Assembly (NCBI RefSeq): GCF_001666835.1
Contig: NZ_LZJF01000141.1
Location: forward strand, 1 to 64,000
DNA length: 64,000 nt
Source: Mycobacterium sp. E3251
GTDB lineage: Bacteria; Actinomycetota; Actinomycetes; Mycobacteriales; Mycobacteriaceae
Reading direction: 5' to 3'
Below, one piece after another: positions 45,828-53,690 of this stretch. A program made the translations under genes and the position numbers. Under the pieces are notes generated by a model, which saw nothing but the letters and a program-made list of their open reading frames with translations, did not search any database and was not told the DNA's origin. The stretch's first letter is position 1, and the number at the start of each line of letters is the position of its first letter.

Positions 45828-46622
45828 CTAGGGCGAGTACGGCGGGCCTGGGATGCGGTCCAGACCTCCCTGGATACCCTGCAAATCCCCTTCGATGCCT
45901 TGCAGCTTTCCCTCGATGGCCTGCAGATCGGAGAGCGCATTCTGGTAGGCCGGCGACAAGTCGGCCGCTGAGGCGGGTTGCGACTGGGGGCAGTAAGCGA
46001 CGATGGCGCCCGCGGTGACTTCGGCGCTTTGATTGGCGTCCCAAATCGACGATCGCCGAACGAATTCGACCGCATCCGCAAAATTGGGTTGGTGCGCCAG
46101 GAAGTCGCAGACCGCGTGACCTTGGGTCATCACGTATTCGTGGCTCGGGACTGGTACCCCTTCGTGCTTCAACGCGGCGATGAACGCCGCGTCGGCGACC
46201 TCGGTTCGCGGAGTGGGTGCTTGCGGCACAACGGGTTTGGGCGTGGGCGAAGCCGATGGCGGTGCTTCCGACGGCTGGGCCGATGAATCCTCGCGGTGGA
46301 CCGAAAACATCATCACCACCGCGGCGACGACGGCCACCAGAGATAACGGCAACGCCGCGAGCAGGCCCAAGTGCCGCGACACGCCCTTACGCCGGCGAAG
46401 CGTGGTGCCGATTTGGCCGCCCCGCGACCCGGTGTTGGCGGCAATGTCGGTTTCATGCGCTTTGGCCGCCGCGGGGAGAGACGCCCCGACACTGTGGGCC
46501 AGGAGCTCGTCGAGCAGTTCGTCAACCTCGCGCGATGACGGCTGACCGCCGTGCTCCCGGCCCGCTTGGCGCCCGAGCGCGATGCGCCGCAATTCCGCAT
46601 CGATGGTCTCGCGGTCGCGCAT
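45828..46622 (-). CDS. DUF732 membrane-anchored protein with C-terminal heptad-type repeats
   Basis: A 264-residue protein. N-terminal 80 residues are cytoplasmic-like (DRETIDAELRRIALGRQAG); one TM segment lies near 84-107 (LGLLAALPLSLVAVVAAVVMM). After a Pro/Ser linker comes DUF732 (about 143-213, ADAAFIAALKHEGVPVPSHE then GHAVCDFLA, with two Cys in the domain), typically an exported mycobacterial module. The C-terminus has repeats LQAIEGK, LQGIEGD, LQGIQGG: a short coiled coil. Function unknown. Confidence 0.82.
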   Translation of the reverse strand: MRDRETIDAELRRIALGRQAGREHGGQPSSREVDELLDELLAHSVGASLPAAAKAHETDIAANTGSRGGQIGTTLRRRKGVSRHLGLLAALPLSLVAVVAAVVMMFSVHREDSSAQPSEAPPSASPTPKPVVPQAPTPRTEVADAAFIAALKHEGVPVPSHEYVMTQGHAVCDFLAHQPNFADAVEFVRRSSIWDANQSAEVTAGAIVAYCPQSQPASAADLSPAYQNALSDLQAIEGKLQGIEGDLQGIQGGLDRIPGPPYSP

Positions 46623-46989
46623 ATCAACCAGTTTGAGCGTGTCAGGACAACGTCACAACCCCCGGTAAATGCGGGCCGATGACGGCGCCCTTACACGGCT
46701 GCGTCCCCGCTGGCCAGATGGCGTTGCCAACGTTGCCTCGAACGGCCCCGAACGCCGGGGGAGACTCGCTGCGGGCCGGCCGTCACTGTTGCCGGTTGGA
46801 CCCCGCGCATGGCTCATCGAGGTGGCGCGGTGACAGGCCGGAGGCCCCGGATCCGATTCGTTGCCAGTCGGCCTTCGAATGACATGAAAAACGTTCTGGC
46901 GCAGTCGATTACATCTTTCCCATACCCCGCGTGGTACGCTTGCCCGGGATGCCCGTCGGCATCCGTTCAAAATGAGAGAAGTTGAAGGT
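46623..46989. other. Gene-free gap and cspA leader (367 bases)
   Basis: No convincing gene on either strand. Open frames crossing this stretch are low-complexity shadows. The right end is AT-richer than its surroundings and contains a 7-bp inverted repeat (GGATGCC, 4 bases, GGCATCC at 46947-46964) in the presumed 5' untranslated region of the cold-shock gene. A TACGCT at 46934-46939 could be a -10 element, with a weak -35. Confidence 0.5.
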
Positions 46990-47193
46990 ATGACACAGGG
47001 AACTGTGAAATGGTTTAACAGCGAAAAAGGCTTCGGTTTTATCGCTCCGGACGGCGGCGCAGCAGATGTGTTCGTCCACTACTCGGAAATCCAGGGAAAC
47101 GGCTACAGGTCGCTGGAGGAAAACCAGCGAGTTGAGTTCAGTGTCGAGCAGGGGGCCAAGGGTCCGCAGGCAGTCGGAGTGACCGCCGTCTAG
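46990..47193 (+). CDS. cspA: Cold-shock-domain protein (CspA family)
   Basis: A 67-residue cold-shock protein. [20 protein letters not shown] includes RNP-1 (KGFGFI), and [10 protein letters not shown] is RNP-2. Mycobacterial CspA is 67 residues, so the ATG at 46990 is preferred over the longer frame from 46972. It binds single-stranded RNA/DNA as a chaperone. The gene is followed by a strong terminator hairpin. Ribosome site GAAGG lies 4-9 bases upstream. It may be a paralogue of the main cspA rather than its orthologue. Confidence 0.9.
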   Translation: MTQGTVKWFNSEKGFGFIAPDGGAADVFVHYSEIQGNGYRSLEENQRVEFSVEQGAKGPQAVGVTAV

Positions 47194-47207
47194 GGCGAGT
47201 TCTACCG

Positions 47208-47241
47208 TGTGGGCTGGTGGGTTGTTTCCCACCAGCCCACA
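47208..47241 (+). terminator. Intrinsic terminator after cspA
   Basis: TGTGGGCTGGTGGG and CCCACCAGCCCACA form a perfect 14-bp stem with a 6-base loop (TTGTTT). The run starts 14 bases after the cspA stop. No T-run, but the stem is very stable and symmetric, so it may stop transcripts from either side. Confidence 0.85.
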
Positions 47242-47489
47242 GCACGTTAAAGGGTGTTTCGGGCCGCTTCCGGCAGGACACAGATGGGCAAGAATTTCGG
47301 GCTCGACGAATGACAGGCGCTCGGCGCCGCGTCGTTGCTCATTCTGGCGTGTAGATTGGTGGCAGCAGTCCATGTTCGCGCTGCCGACTAACCAAATTCT
47401 TGTGGAGATGATCAGATCCACGAATCGATCGCCCTTCGCCCAGCCAACCATGTTTGGGCCGGAGCCAAACTAACTTGAGGACCCGCTTC
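47242..47489. other. Gene-free gap after the cspA terminator
   Basis: This 248-base stretch (part of a larger 296-base gap from cspA to the next possible gene) shows no convincing coding frame on either strand. Open frames that cross it also cross the cspA terminator. No repeat or RNA structure was recognised. Confidence 0.5.
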
Positions 47490-47624
47490 ATGACATCGTC
47501 CGATTTGTTTTCACATCGCTACGAGCCCGAGGTCGTGTCACCTGCCAGTCGCGATGCGGAACCGGTGCAACTTCCGACTTTCTCCGACCGCCCCAATAGC
47601 GATTCCGCAGCTCCCAAGCCCTGA
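47490..47624 (+). CDS. Possible 44-residue protein
   Basis: An ATG frame of 44 codons with a TTGAGG-type ribosome site 9 bases upstream. The composition (Ser/Pro/Asp rich, TSSDLFSHRY at the start, APKP at the end) is hydrophilic and without a known domain. It lies between the cspA terminator and the convergent small membrane gene. The preceding 250 bases show no gene. Low confidence: short, with no motif. Confidence 0.3.
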   Translation: MTSSDLFSHRYEPEVVSPASRDAEPVQLPTFSDRPNSDSAAPKP

Positions 47625-47679
47625 GCGCCTGAGCGCGATGCCGGCCTGACCGCGACCCGTCTCGGCCACGCTCCGTCGC

Positions 47680-47976
47680 CTACTGCGCCGGAGGCGGGAC
47701 GGGACCTGGCGGTCCGTCGGTCGGGGGCGGTGGCGACGGCGACCGCTGCGTGCAGTCGGGCACGAAGATCACCACATGCCCGACCATCGTCCAACCGATC
47801 GCGCACCCCGGCGGCAGCAGAGGGCGGGTACCCGGGGCAGTGATCAGCGCCGTCACCACCACGGTGAGCAGCGCCGGACGGATGAGACGGGAGGCGACCT
47901 TGGCGGTTGCCGTGGTCGTCGCAGCTCGGCGAATCCTGGTCCGTCTCTCGTTCGGTTCAGCCGCGGCGTCAGCCAT
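47680..47976 (-). CDS. Small membrane protein with Pro-rich tail
   Basis: A 98-residue protein from the ATG at 47976 (MADAAAEPNERRTRIRRA). One hydrophobic segment (about residues 34-53, IRPALLTVVVTALITAPGT), a second short hydrophobic stretch (GWTMVGHVVIFVPD), and a Pro-rich C-terminus (SPPPPTDGPPGPVPPPAQ). Two Cys in the external part. Unknown function. Divergent from the lytic transglycosylase gene. Confidence 0.6.
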   Translation of the reverse strand: MADAAAEPNERRTRIRRAATTTATAKVASRLIRPALLTVVVTALITAPGTRPLLPPGCAIGWTMVGHVVIFVPDCTQRSPSPPPPTDGPPGPVPPPAQ

Positions 47977-48182
47977 GTTGCTTTCCACTCTGCTGGGCGG
48001 GCGATTCTCAAGTCTGGAATAAGCCGCGGCCGCCTGCAACTCGAGGGGCTTTCCCGGTCGCCTCGGGCTCTTACTGCCACGGCGCGTGAATCGCGTTGAG
48101 ATTACTCAGGTTTTGCACTTCAGGAATACCTCGAAGTCCCCCTAGGGAGATACTCGCAACGGCATTGATCTCAGGCGGTCAA

Positions 48183-49181
48183 ATGCGAAAGACTGTTCAG
48201 GGCAAATCGACGGAAGTGACTTCAGTGAGCCCCAGGCCGACAGTCGCCGCGCCGGTGTTTCTCGGCGTAATCGCGTTCCTGGTCGTCGGCTGTTCGTCCC
48301 CGACGGCGAAGCCCAATGCGACGGTGACGACGGCTTCAACCGCAGCGACGCCTGCTGCCGCACCACTTGCCTCGAGAACCGTTGCCGCAGCACCAAATCC
48401 GCCCCTTGGCGCGCAGCCGCAACTCGCGTCCGACCCGGCTCGGTTGGCCGACGACCTCGTCGCGGACGAGCGTGCGCTGCGTGACCCGTCGGCGGCGGAG
48501 CCGGCGCTGACGGCGGCGGCGCACCGCGAGCAGGCCGCGTACCGCGCCATTGGGCGGCATCCCGAGTGGGACTCGATCATCCGGCCGCGCATACCGCCGG
48601 AGCTGGCTGACGTCTACGACCGTAACCTCGATGCCCGTCGCCAGCTTCAGGCGATGACACCCGCGAAAGACACCCTGCCCGCGTGGCGGATCGAACCGCC
48701 CGCACCCGTTGACGAGCTGATGAATGACTACCACGCGGCGGAAGCGGAGACCGGCGTCGGCTGGAACTACCTGGCGGCGATCAACCTGGTCGAGACCCGA
48801 TTCGGCAGCATCAACGGCACGAGCACGGCCGGCGCCCAAGGCCCGATGCAGTTCTTGCCGTCCACATTCGCCACCTACGGCCAGGGCGGCGATATCAATT
48901 CGCCGCGCGACAGCATCATGGCGGCGGGCCGCTTCCTCGCCGCCAACGGCTTCACCGACGACCCCGACCGCGCCATCTACGGCTACAACCACGCACACGA
49001 ATACGTCCGGGCGGTCGACCAATACGCCGAACTGATCGCAACCGACCCCGCCGCGTTTCCCACCTACTACCGATGGGACGTCTATTACGTCACCACCGCC
49101 GGCGACGTGTTGCTCCCGGTCGGTTACGCGGCGCCGTCACCGGTCCCGGTCGGGGACTACCTCGCGACCCATCCGCAGTAA
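48183..49181 (+). CDS. Lipoprotein lytic transglycosylase (SLT domain)
   Basis: A 332-residue exported enzyme. The N-terminus has a hydrophobic stretch and a lipobox at LVVGC (Cys37), predicting a lipid-anchored protein. A Thr/Ala-rich linker follows. The SLT-type domain (about 190-330) has GVGWNYLAAINLVETRFG, in which Glu is the catalytic acid, then GAQGPMQFLPSTFATYGQGG, which is the substrate-binding signature, and YGYNHAHEYVRAVDQYAELI. It should cut glycan strands of peptidoglycan at the cell envelope. An ATG at 48096 is open too, but 48183 is closer to the signal. Convergent with the hydratase. Confidence 0.87.
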   Translation: MRKTVQGKSTEVTSVSPRPTVAAPVFLGVIAFLVVGCSSPTAKPNATVTTASTAATPAAAPLASRTVAAAPNPPLGAQPQLASDPARLADDLVADERALRDPSAAEPALTAAAHREQAAYRAIGRHPEWDSIIRPRIPPELADVYDRNLDARRQLQAMTPAKDTLPAWRIEPPAPVDELMNDYHAAEAETGVGWNYLAAINLVETRFGSINGTSTAGAQGPMQFLPSTFATYGQGGDINSPRDSIMAAGRFLAANGFTDDPDRAIYGYNHAHEYVRAVDQYAELIATDPAAFPTYYRWDVYYVTTAGDVLLPVGYAAPSPVPVGDYLATHPQ

Positions 49182-49192
49182 CGCCGCCGCCG

Positions 49193-49972
49193 CTACGCCC
49201 GGTCCTTCTTGCGGGCGAGGAACGCTCGCATATGGTGTTGCGGCTCCCCGGTCAAAAAGGCCAGACCGAACTGCTCGATGCTGTCCTCGATCGCCCCGTG
49301 GACGGTCATGTCGAACCACTTGTTGAGTAGGCGTTTTTGCTGCCGGACCGCATTCGGGCCGAATCCGGCTAGTTTGCTTGTGAGTTCGGCGATGCGCGAG
49401 TCGAGCGCGTCGGCGGCGAGCGCCTCATGCACCAGACCCCACGTCGCGGCCGTGCGTGCGTCGATCGTCTCGCCCGTCAGCAGGAGCCAGGCCGCGTGCG
49501 ACGCCCCGATCAGCGCGGGCATCAAGGCCGAATGGATCACCGAGGGGATCCCGACCGCCACCTCCGGCATGCCGAATACGGCGCCGGATTCGGCGATCCG
49601 CAGATCGCAGCACATCGCGACCTCGAGCCCGCCGCCGAGGCAGTAGCCGGCCAGCCGGGCGATGACGGGGACGGGGCATTCGCGGATCGACTCGCACAGC
49701 GTCGCGAGCCGACGGATAAACGCCTCGGCGCTAACCCGGTCCAGGTCGACCATCTCGTTGATATCGGCCCCACCGATGAACGCCGCGTCCCCTGCCCCGC
49801 GCAGCACGACCACCCGGACGTCACCGTCATCGCCGACGGCACGGAAAGCCTGGGTCAATTCCTCCACGGCGCCCGTGCCGACGATGTTGAGCCGTTTCGA
49901 GTTGGTCAGCTCGATGGTGCGTACGCCGCCGTCGTGAGCGACCCGGACGAACCGTTTCTCCATCGCGTTCAC
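49193..49972 (-). CDS. Enoyl-CoA hydratase/isomerase family protein
   Basis: A 259-residue crotonase-fold enzyme. Oxyanion-hole motifs are AAFIGGADINEM and YCLGGGLEVAMCCDLRIA; the two catalytic glutamates are both present (GGLE and MPEVAVG), so a hydratase reaction on an acyl-CoA is credible. Downstream GIPSVIHSALMPALIG departs from the usual GGTQRL loop. It precedes nothing obviously metabolic, and mycobacteria have many echA paralogues. ATG at 49972. Confidence 0.87.
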   Translation of the reverse strand: MNAMEKRFVRVAHDGGVRTIELTNSKRLNIVGTGAVEELTQAFRAVGDDGDVRVVVLRGAGDAAFIGGADINEMVDLDRVSAEAFIRRLATLCESIRECPVPVIARLAGYCLGGGLEVAMCCDLRIAESGAVFGMPEVAVGIPSVIHSALMPALIGASHAAWLLLTGETIDARTAATWGLVHEALAADALDSRIAELTSKLAGFGPNAVRQQKRLLNKWFDMTVHGAIEDSIEQFGLAFLTGEPQHHMRAFLARKKDRA

Positions 49973-49979
49973 GCGCCCC

Positions 49980-50219
49980 TCACAGGTACTTCAGGGCGAT
50001 GTCTTGCAGGTGCGATCGAACGTCTTGACCGGTGGCCTTCTCCAGCTTGATCCCCAGTTCGCCCGCGAGGTTCACGAAGCCCATCAAAAGCATGATCTCC
50101 CCATCCGGCTCATCGATCACGTTCTCGACCAGCCGGCTCCAGGCGAACTCGTTGCCGCTGTCAGACGTCCAAGCCGTCATCACGTCGATGGCTCGGCGGA
50201 CGTTCTCTCGCACATCCAT
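49980..50219 (-). CDS. Small conserved hypothetical protein (79 residues)
   Basis: A 79-residue acidic protein with alternating helices (DVRENVRRAIDVMTAWTSDS; EIMLLMGFVNLAGELGIKLE; DVRSHLQDIALKYL). No signal peptide, TM segment or known domain. It is 7 bases upstream of the enoyl-CoA hydratase on the same strand, so the pair is probably co-transcribed. Function unknown; composition and codon use look genuine. Confidence 0.65.
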   Translation of the reverse strand: MDVRENVRRAIDVMTAWTSDSGNEFAWSRLVENVIDEPDGEIMLLMGFVNLAGELGIKLEKATGQDVRSHLQDIALKYL

Positions 50220-50288
50220 TCCCCGGAGCCTGCCACGACGACTCGATCGCCGCCCGCCAACGGGCGCATGGGCTAGACCGGCGGATCG

Positions 50289-51275
50289 TCAGTACAGCGG
50301 AACCCAAACTCCCATGTACCAGAAGCCCCAGCCGCCGAACTGCCAGTTGAAGACCGGGATGGCGGTGTAGGAGTCGTATTGGAACGGCCCGAAATCGACC
50401 TGCGCGACGGCGACGTCACGCTGCGGCCCGGACCACGGACGGTTCCAGCCACCGGGAGGCGGCGGGCCGTCCCAACCCCCTGGAGGGGGCGCGCCCACCC
50501 AGTGGGGTGGCGCGTGGCCGGGCGCCGGACCGTCGTTCCAGCCGTGTCCCCGCGGCGGGGGTGGCGGAGGTGCCCCGTGGTCGACGATGCTGAAGCCCGC
50601 CCGCGCATCGCCGGGCCCGCCAACCTGGGCGTTACCGCTGACGTACGTCCCGCGCGGAACGTAGGGCTGATGCGGAGGCTGGGTGCTCGGCGGGTTGAGG
50701 GCCTGCCTGCCCTGCGGCGGCGGGTTGTGCTCGTTCGCCGGGGCGTTGGGTTGTCCACCCGGTCCGTTCTGATCGTGATCACCCGGTTGGTTGCCCGGCC
50801 CGCCCTGCTGAGGGTATTGCCCGTGGTCGTTCGGCGCCGGCGAGTTCTGTCCGCCCTGCGGTGGGTTGTTCTGCCCGCCCTGCTGGGGGGACTGGTTGGG
50901 CGCCGGCGAGTTCTGTCCGCCCTGCTGCGGGTTGTTGTTCTGTCCACCCTGCGGTGGGTTCTGCCCGTGCCCACCCTGGGGAGGATTGTTTTGGCCACCG
51001 GGCGCGCCGCCGGGTCCACTCTGTTGCCGGCCGGGGTTGCCCCCGCCCTGCTGCCCGCCGGGCCCGCCCTGCTGCCCACCGGGGCCGCCCTGCTGACCGC
51101 CGGGGCCGCCGGGGTTGCCCCCGCCGCCACCGCCACCGCCACCGCCATGGCAGCCAGGGCACGGCGGGGGTGGGTCGAGCGGAGCCGCGAAGGCCGAACC
51201 CGCGTTCAAGGTAACCGCGGAGATGCTCAGGCCCGCCGCGACGGCCGCCGCGCCGACGACACGTTTCATAGACAT
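50289..51275 (-). CDS. Secreted Gly/Pro/Gln-rich repeat protein
   Basis: A 328-residue exported protein. Signal peptide about residues 1-30 (VVGAAAVAAGLSISAVTLNA, cleaved after AFA). Then CPGCHGGGG and GPGGQQG repeats (three exact copies), followed by NNPPQGG and NSPAPN units, and Pro-rich DGPPPPGGW. The C-terminal approximately 40 residues are ordered, ending FNWQFGGWGFWYMGVWVPLY, aromatic-rich and possibly cell-wall-interacting. Ribosome site AGAGGGG. No enzyme motif. It heads away from the LpqH-like lipoprotein in the same direction (34-base gap), so the two may be co-transcribed. Confidence 0.8.
   Translation of the reverse strand: MSMKRVVGAAAVAAGLSISAVTLNAGSAFAAPLDPPPPCPGCHGGGGGGGGGGNPGGPGGQQGGPGGQQGGPGGQQGGGNPGRQQSGPGGAPGGQNNPPQGGHGQNPPQGGQNNNPQQGGQNSPAPNQSPQQGGQNNPPQGGQNSPAPNDHGQYPQQGGPGNQPGDHDQNGPGGQPNAPANEHNPPPQGRQALNPPSTQPPHQPYVPRGTYVSGNAQVGGPGDARAGFSIVDHGAPPPPPPRGHGWNDGPAPGHAPPHWVGAPPPGGWDGPPPPGGWNRPWSGPQRDVAVAQVDFGPFQYDSYTAIPVFNWQFGGWGFWYMGVWVPLY
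50833..50924. repeat. 26-bp direct repeat, two copies 66 bases apart, within the Gly/Pro/Gln-rich gene
   Basis: Two identical 26-base copies begin at 50833 and 50899 (period 66). They encode the GQNSPAP unit on the minus strand. Identity at the DNA level, not just the protein level, suggests recent expansion and possible strain variability. Confidence 0.75.
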
Positions 51276-51309
51276 AGCTGCGTCCCCTCTTGGGTCTCGG
51301 TCCCCTGCA

Positions 51310-51777
51310 CTACGGGCAGGTCACGTCCAACTCGAAAGATTTGGTCACCGGCTGCGGTTGCTGCGGGTTGCTCATGTCGAGCCCGGTCGCGGTGCCCTTG
51401 ATTGCGTAAGTCTTCCCGTTGACCGCGGCCCCCGCGTTGCCCCCTTGATTGGGGGCCGCGTCAGAAAAGCCGAGCGTGATGCCGTTGACGCTGCCGAGCC
51501 CGACCGAGTGCACGATGGGCGGGTTGGCGTTGCTGACCACGGCGCCGACCCCGGCTGTCGGGTCGCCGATGCCGATGTTGGTGTTGTCGCCCGCCGGCGC
51601 GCACGTGACCTGACCGCTGACGTTCTGGGCCTGGCCGTCGACGATGACCTGCGGACCCGTCGCTGACGGCGACGAGGAACCCGACGATCCCGTGCTTGAC
51701 TTGTTACCCGAACAGCCGGCACACGCCGCGACCACTACGGCCACACCCGCCACGCCGACGACGATCCCACGCTTCAC
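51310..51777 (-). CDS. LpqH (19 kDa)-family lipoprotein paralogue
   Basis: A 155-residue lipoprotein strongly resembling the 19 kDa antigen LpqH: MKRGIVVGVAGV, then CSGNKSSTG, PQVIVDGQAQNVSG, SVGLGSVNGITLGF, KGTATGLDM and a final SFELDVTCP. The lipidated cysteine should be Cys22 by alignment to LpqH, but the -3 residue is Cys instead of Leu, and Cys19 in VVAAC is an alternative lipobox. Surface lipoproteins of this family are TLR2 ligands and adhesins in relatives. Starts at GTG with GAAGGAG upstream. Confidence 0.92.
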   Translation of the reverse strand: MKRGIVVGVAGVAVVVAACAGCSGNKSSTGSSGSSSPSATGPQVIVDGQAQNVSGQVTCAPAGDNTNIGIGDPTAGVGAVVSNANPPIVHSVGLGSVNGITLGFSDAAPNQGGNAGAAVNGKTYAIKGTATGLDMSNPQQPQPVTKSFELDVTCP

Positions 51778-51925
51778 TACTGCTCTCCTTCGTGTCGCTG
51801 GTGTCGCAATAACGAACTCATTGGCCTCGTCAACCTAGCGAGCCCTGGGCAGTGCCGCGGCGCGCGGATACCCGCTACCCGCAAGTTACAAACGCTGTGT
51901 TAAAACCGTGCGGGCGCGGTCGCAG

Positions 51926-52573
51926 TCAAGGGAGAACGTGCAACCCCCACCTGCCCAGCAGCGGGTCGATGAGCGTGAAGTAGGTCGTGTAGTCGTCGCC
52001 GTCGGGTGAGGACATCAACAGGCCCACGGCACTTACGGTGCCGTCCGGGTTCTTCACGAAACCCGGACTGCCGCTGTCGCCATTGAGGCTGAACACGCTG
52101 GCTTCGACAACGTCACCGTCTACGTGTGTGACGGAACCACAGGTCTCACCGGTGACCGCACCCAATTTACAGAAAGGCATGCCTTCGCGAATCTGGTTAG
52201 CGCTCAACACATCCCGGACAGTGTATCGTCCTCCGACATCTCCGAGGGGCGCCCCCACGCTCGGGCGAAGGAGGATGATGGCGGCGTCCCTCGCGTCACC
52301 CTCCTTCTCGCTGGCGGTGATCTTTCCCAGGGGGACGTCATTGCCGTATGTCCACTGTGAGCCATCGTGGGCATCGCAGTGGCCGCTGGTCATCAGGTAG
52401 TAACTGCCGTCATTGCCCTGCGCCGCGAAACCCGATGTGCACGAGCTTTTTTCGTCTTCGACCTTGATGCCCGGCGTGACACCTGGATCGGCCTGCGCCG
52501 GGTTCGCCAGCGCCGTCGCGGCGGCGAGCACAGCACCGACCAAGCCCAAACTTCGCAACCACCGCAATGCCAC
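51926..52573 (-). CDS. Secreted trypsin-like serine protease (S1 family)
   Basis: A 215-residue exported protein. Signal peptide about residues 1-28 (LVGAVLAAATALANPAQAD). The triad is His65 (MTSGHC), Asp96 (ARDAAIIL) and Ser167 (NGDSGSPGF); two likely disulfides are Cys45-Cys66 and Cys135-Cys145, matching small actinobacterial chymotrypsin-like proteases (Rv1815 type) that lack a long propeptide. GTG start. Convergent to nothing; upstream 160-base gap. Probable cell-wall or extracellular protease; substrate unknown. Confidence 0.87.
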   Translation of the reverse strand: MALRWLRSLGLVGAVLAAATALANPAQADPGVTPGIKVEDEKSSCTSGFAAQGNDGSYYLMTSGHCDAHDGSQWTYGNDVPLGKITASEKEGDARDAAIILLRPSVGAPLGDVGGRYTVRDVLSANQIREGMPFCKLGAVTGETCGSVTHVDGDVVEASVFSLNGDSGSPGFVKNPDGTVSAVGLLMSSPDGDDYTTYFTLIDPLLGRWGLHVLP

Positions 52574-52733
52574 GCCGCCTCTCTTGATGTGTCGGCCAGC
52601 ATGCTAACAGCGCCAGCGGGTTTCGGCCGCTCGAGGAGCCCCGCCCGATACAACCGAATTGACATGAACGACAAAATGTTTAGCGAATACCCTGCCGGAC
52701 AACGATTTTGACCCTAGGCCGACGAACAACCGA

Positions 52734-53606
52734 TCAGTCGTCGAGATGCCGGGCGAGGAACCCCAGGACGGCGTCGGCGAAGATGTCGTTGCGGTCGCCG
52801 GCGACCATGTGCCCGGCACCGCGCACATCGGTGAACTCGACCTGCGGAAAGCGCGCCAGGAATTCGTCCGCGCGTTCCTGGCTGACGAGGTCGCTCATCT
52901 GGCCCCGGATCAATAGCATCGGCACGCCGCCGCGAAGGATGGCGTCGACGGCGGCGTGCATGCGCTCGGGGTCGGTGACCTCGAAAGGGGGATATGCGGC
53001 GGTCCCGCTGATGAACTGGGGATCCCAGTGCCAATACCAGCGATCGCCACGTCGGCGCAGATTCGTGGTCAAGCCGTCCAAGTCGGTTGGCCGTGGGCGG
53101 TGTGGGTTGTATTCGGCGATCGCGTCAGCGACCTCGTCCAGCGAGGCGAAGCCAGATTCCACCCGATCGGACATGAAGGCGTGTATCCGATTGGCGCCGG
53201 ACTGGTCCATGTTCGGCACGATGTCGACCAACACGACCGCGCTGGCGATGCCCGGGGAAATCTCACCCGCGAGCAGCATCGAGGTGAACCCGCCCAGAGA
53301 GGCGCCGACCAGCACCGGCTGTGGGGGCAGCGTGCCCAGCACTTCCTGGACGTCGCCGGCGAAGCTGACGACGCGGTAGTCGCCTTCTTCAGACCAGTCC
53401 GATTCGCCGTGGCCGCGCAGGTCGACCGTGACGGCTTGCCAACCACGCTGGGCGACGGCTGCCGCTGCCCTGCCCCAGGAGCGGCGGGTCTGCCCGCCGC
53501 CGTGCAGGAACACCACGGCGCGTGCTTGAGGATCGCCGAGCCGGTCGGCCACGATGCGCACGCCGCCGGGCCCCTGGATCGAAAACGGTTCCACTGCCAT
53601 GGGCAT
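52734..53606 (-). CDS. Alpha/beta hydrolase
   Basis: A 290-residue hydrolase. VVFLHGGGQTRRSWG gives the oxyanion region, the nucleophile elbow is VLVGASLGGFTS, an acid lies in LIRGQMSDLV, and the histidine is in GAGHMVAGDRND. ATVDLRGHGESDWSEEGDYR is the typical cap start, as in esterases/haloalkane-type enzymes. No signal peptide. Starts at ATG (53606; 53600 is also possible). Divergent from the amidase with an 84-base gap. Confidence 0.88.
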   Translation of the reverse strand: MPMAVEPFSIQGPGGVRIVADRLGDPQARAVVFLHGGGQTRRSWGRAAAAVAQRGWQAVTVDLRGHGESDWSEEGDYRVVSFAGDVQEVLGTLPPQPVLVGASLGGFTSMLLAGEISPGIASAVVLVDIVPNMDQSGANRIHAFMSDRVESGFASLDEVADAIAEYNPHRPRPTDLDGLTTNLRRRGDRWYWHWDPQFISGTAAYPPFEVTDPERMHAAVDAILRGGVPMLLIRGQMSDLVSQERADEFLARFPQVEFTDVRGAGHMVAGDRNDIFADAVLGFLARHLDD

Positions 53607-53690
53607 CAGGTGATACTAAGCCGCTTCGGCGCCGACCCGGTCTCGAAGCTGCTCCAATACGATGCAGCGGGGCGTCCAGAGGAGAAACCG

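Noticed and set aside
46909..47451. 180-residue minus-strand frame across cspA
   Set aside because: Contains the cspA gene and its terminator in antisense; no domain, no ribosome site.
47207..47473. 88-residue plus-strand frame covering the cspA terminator
   Set aside because: Its start lies within the terminator stem; composition is not coding-like.
50379..51401. 340-residue plus-strand frame opposite the Gly/Pro/Gln-rich gene
   Set aside because: Composition is the complement of the repeats; the minus-strand gene has a signal peptide and a ribosome site.
52660..52733. TTGACA-like promoter and 15-codon frame before the alpha/beta hydrolase region
   Set aside because: No well-spaced -10 and no plus-strand gene follows; the short peptide has no support.
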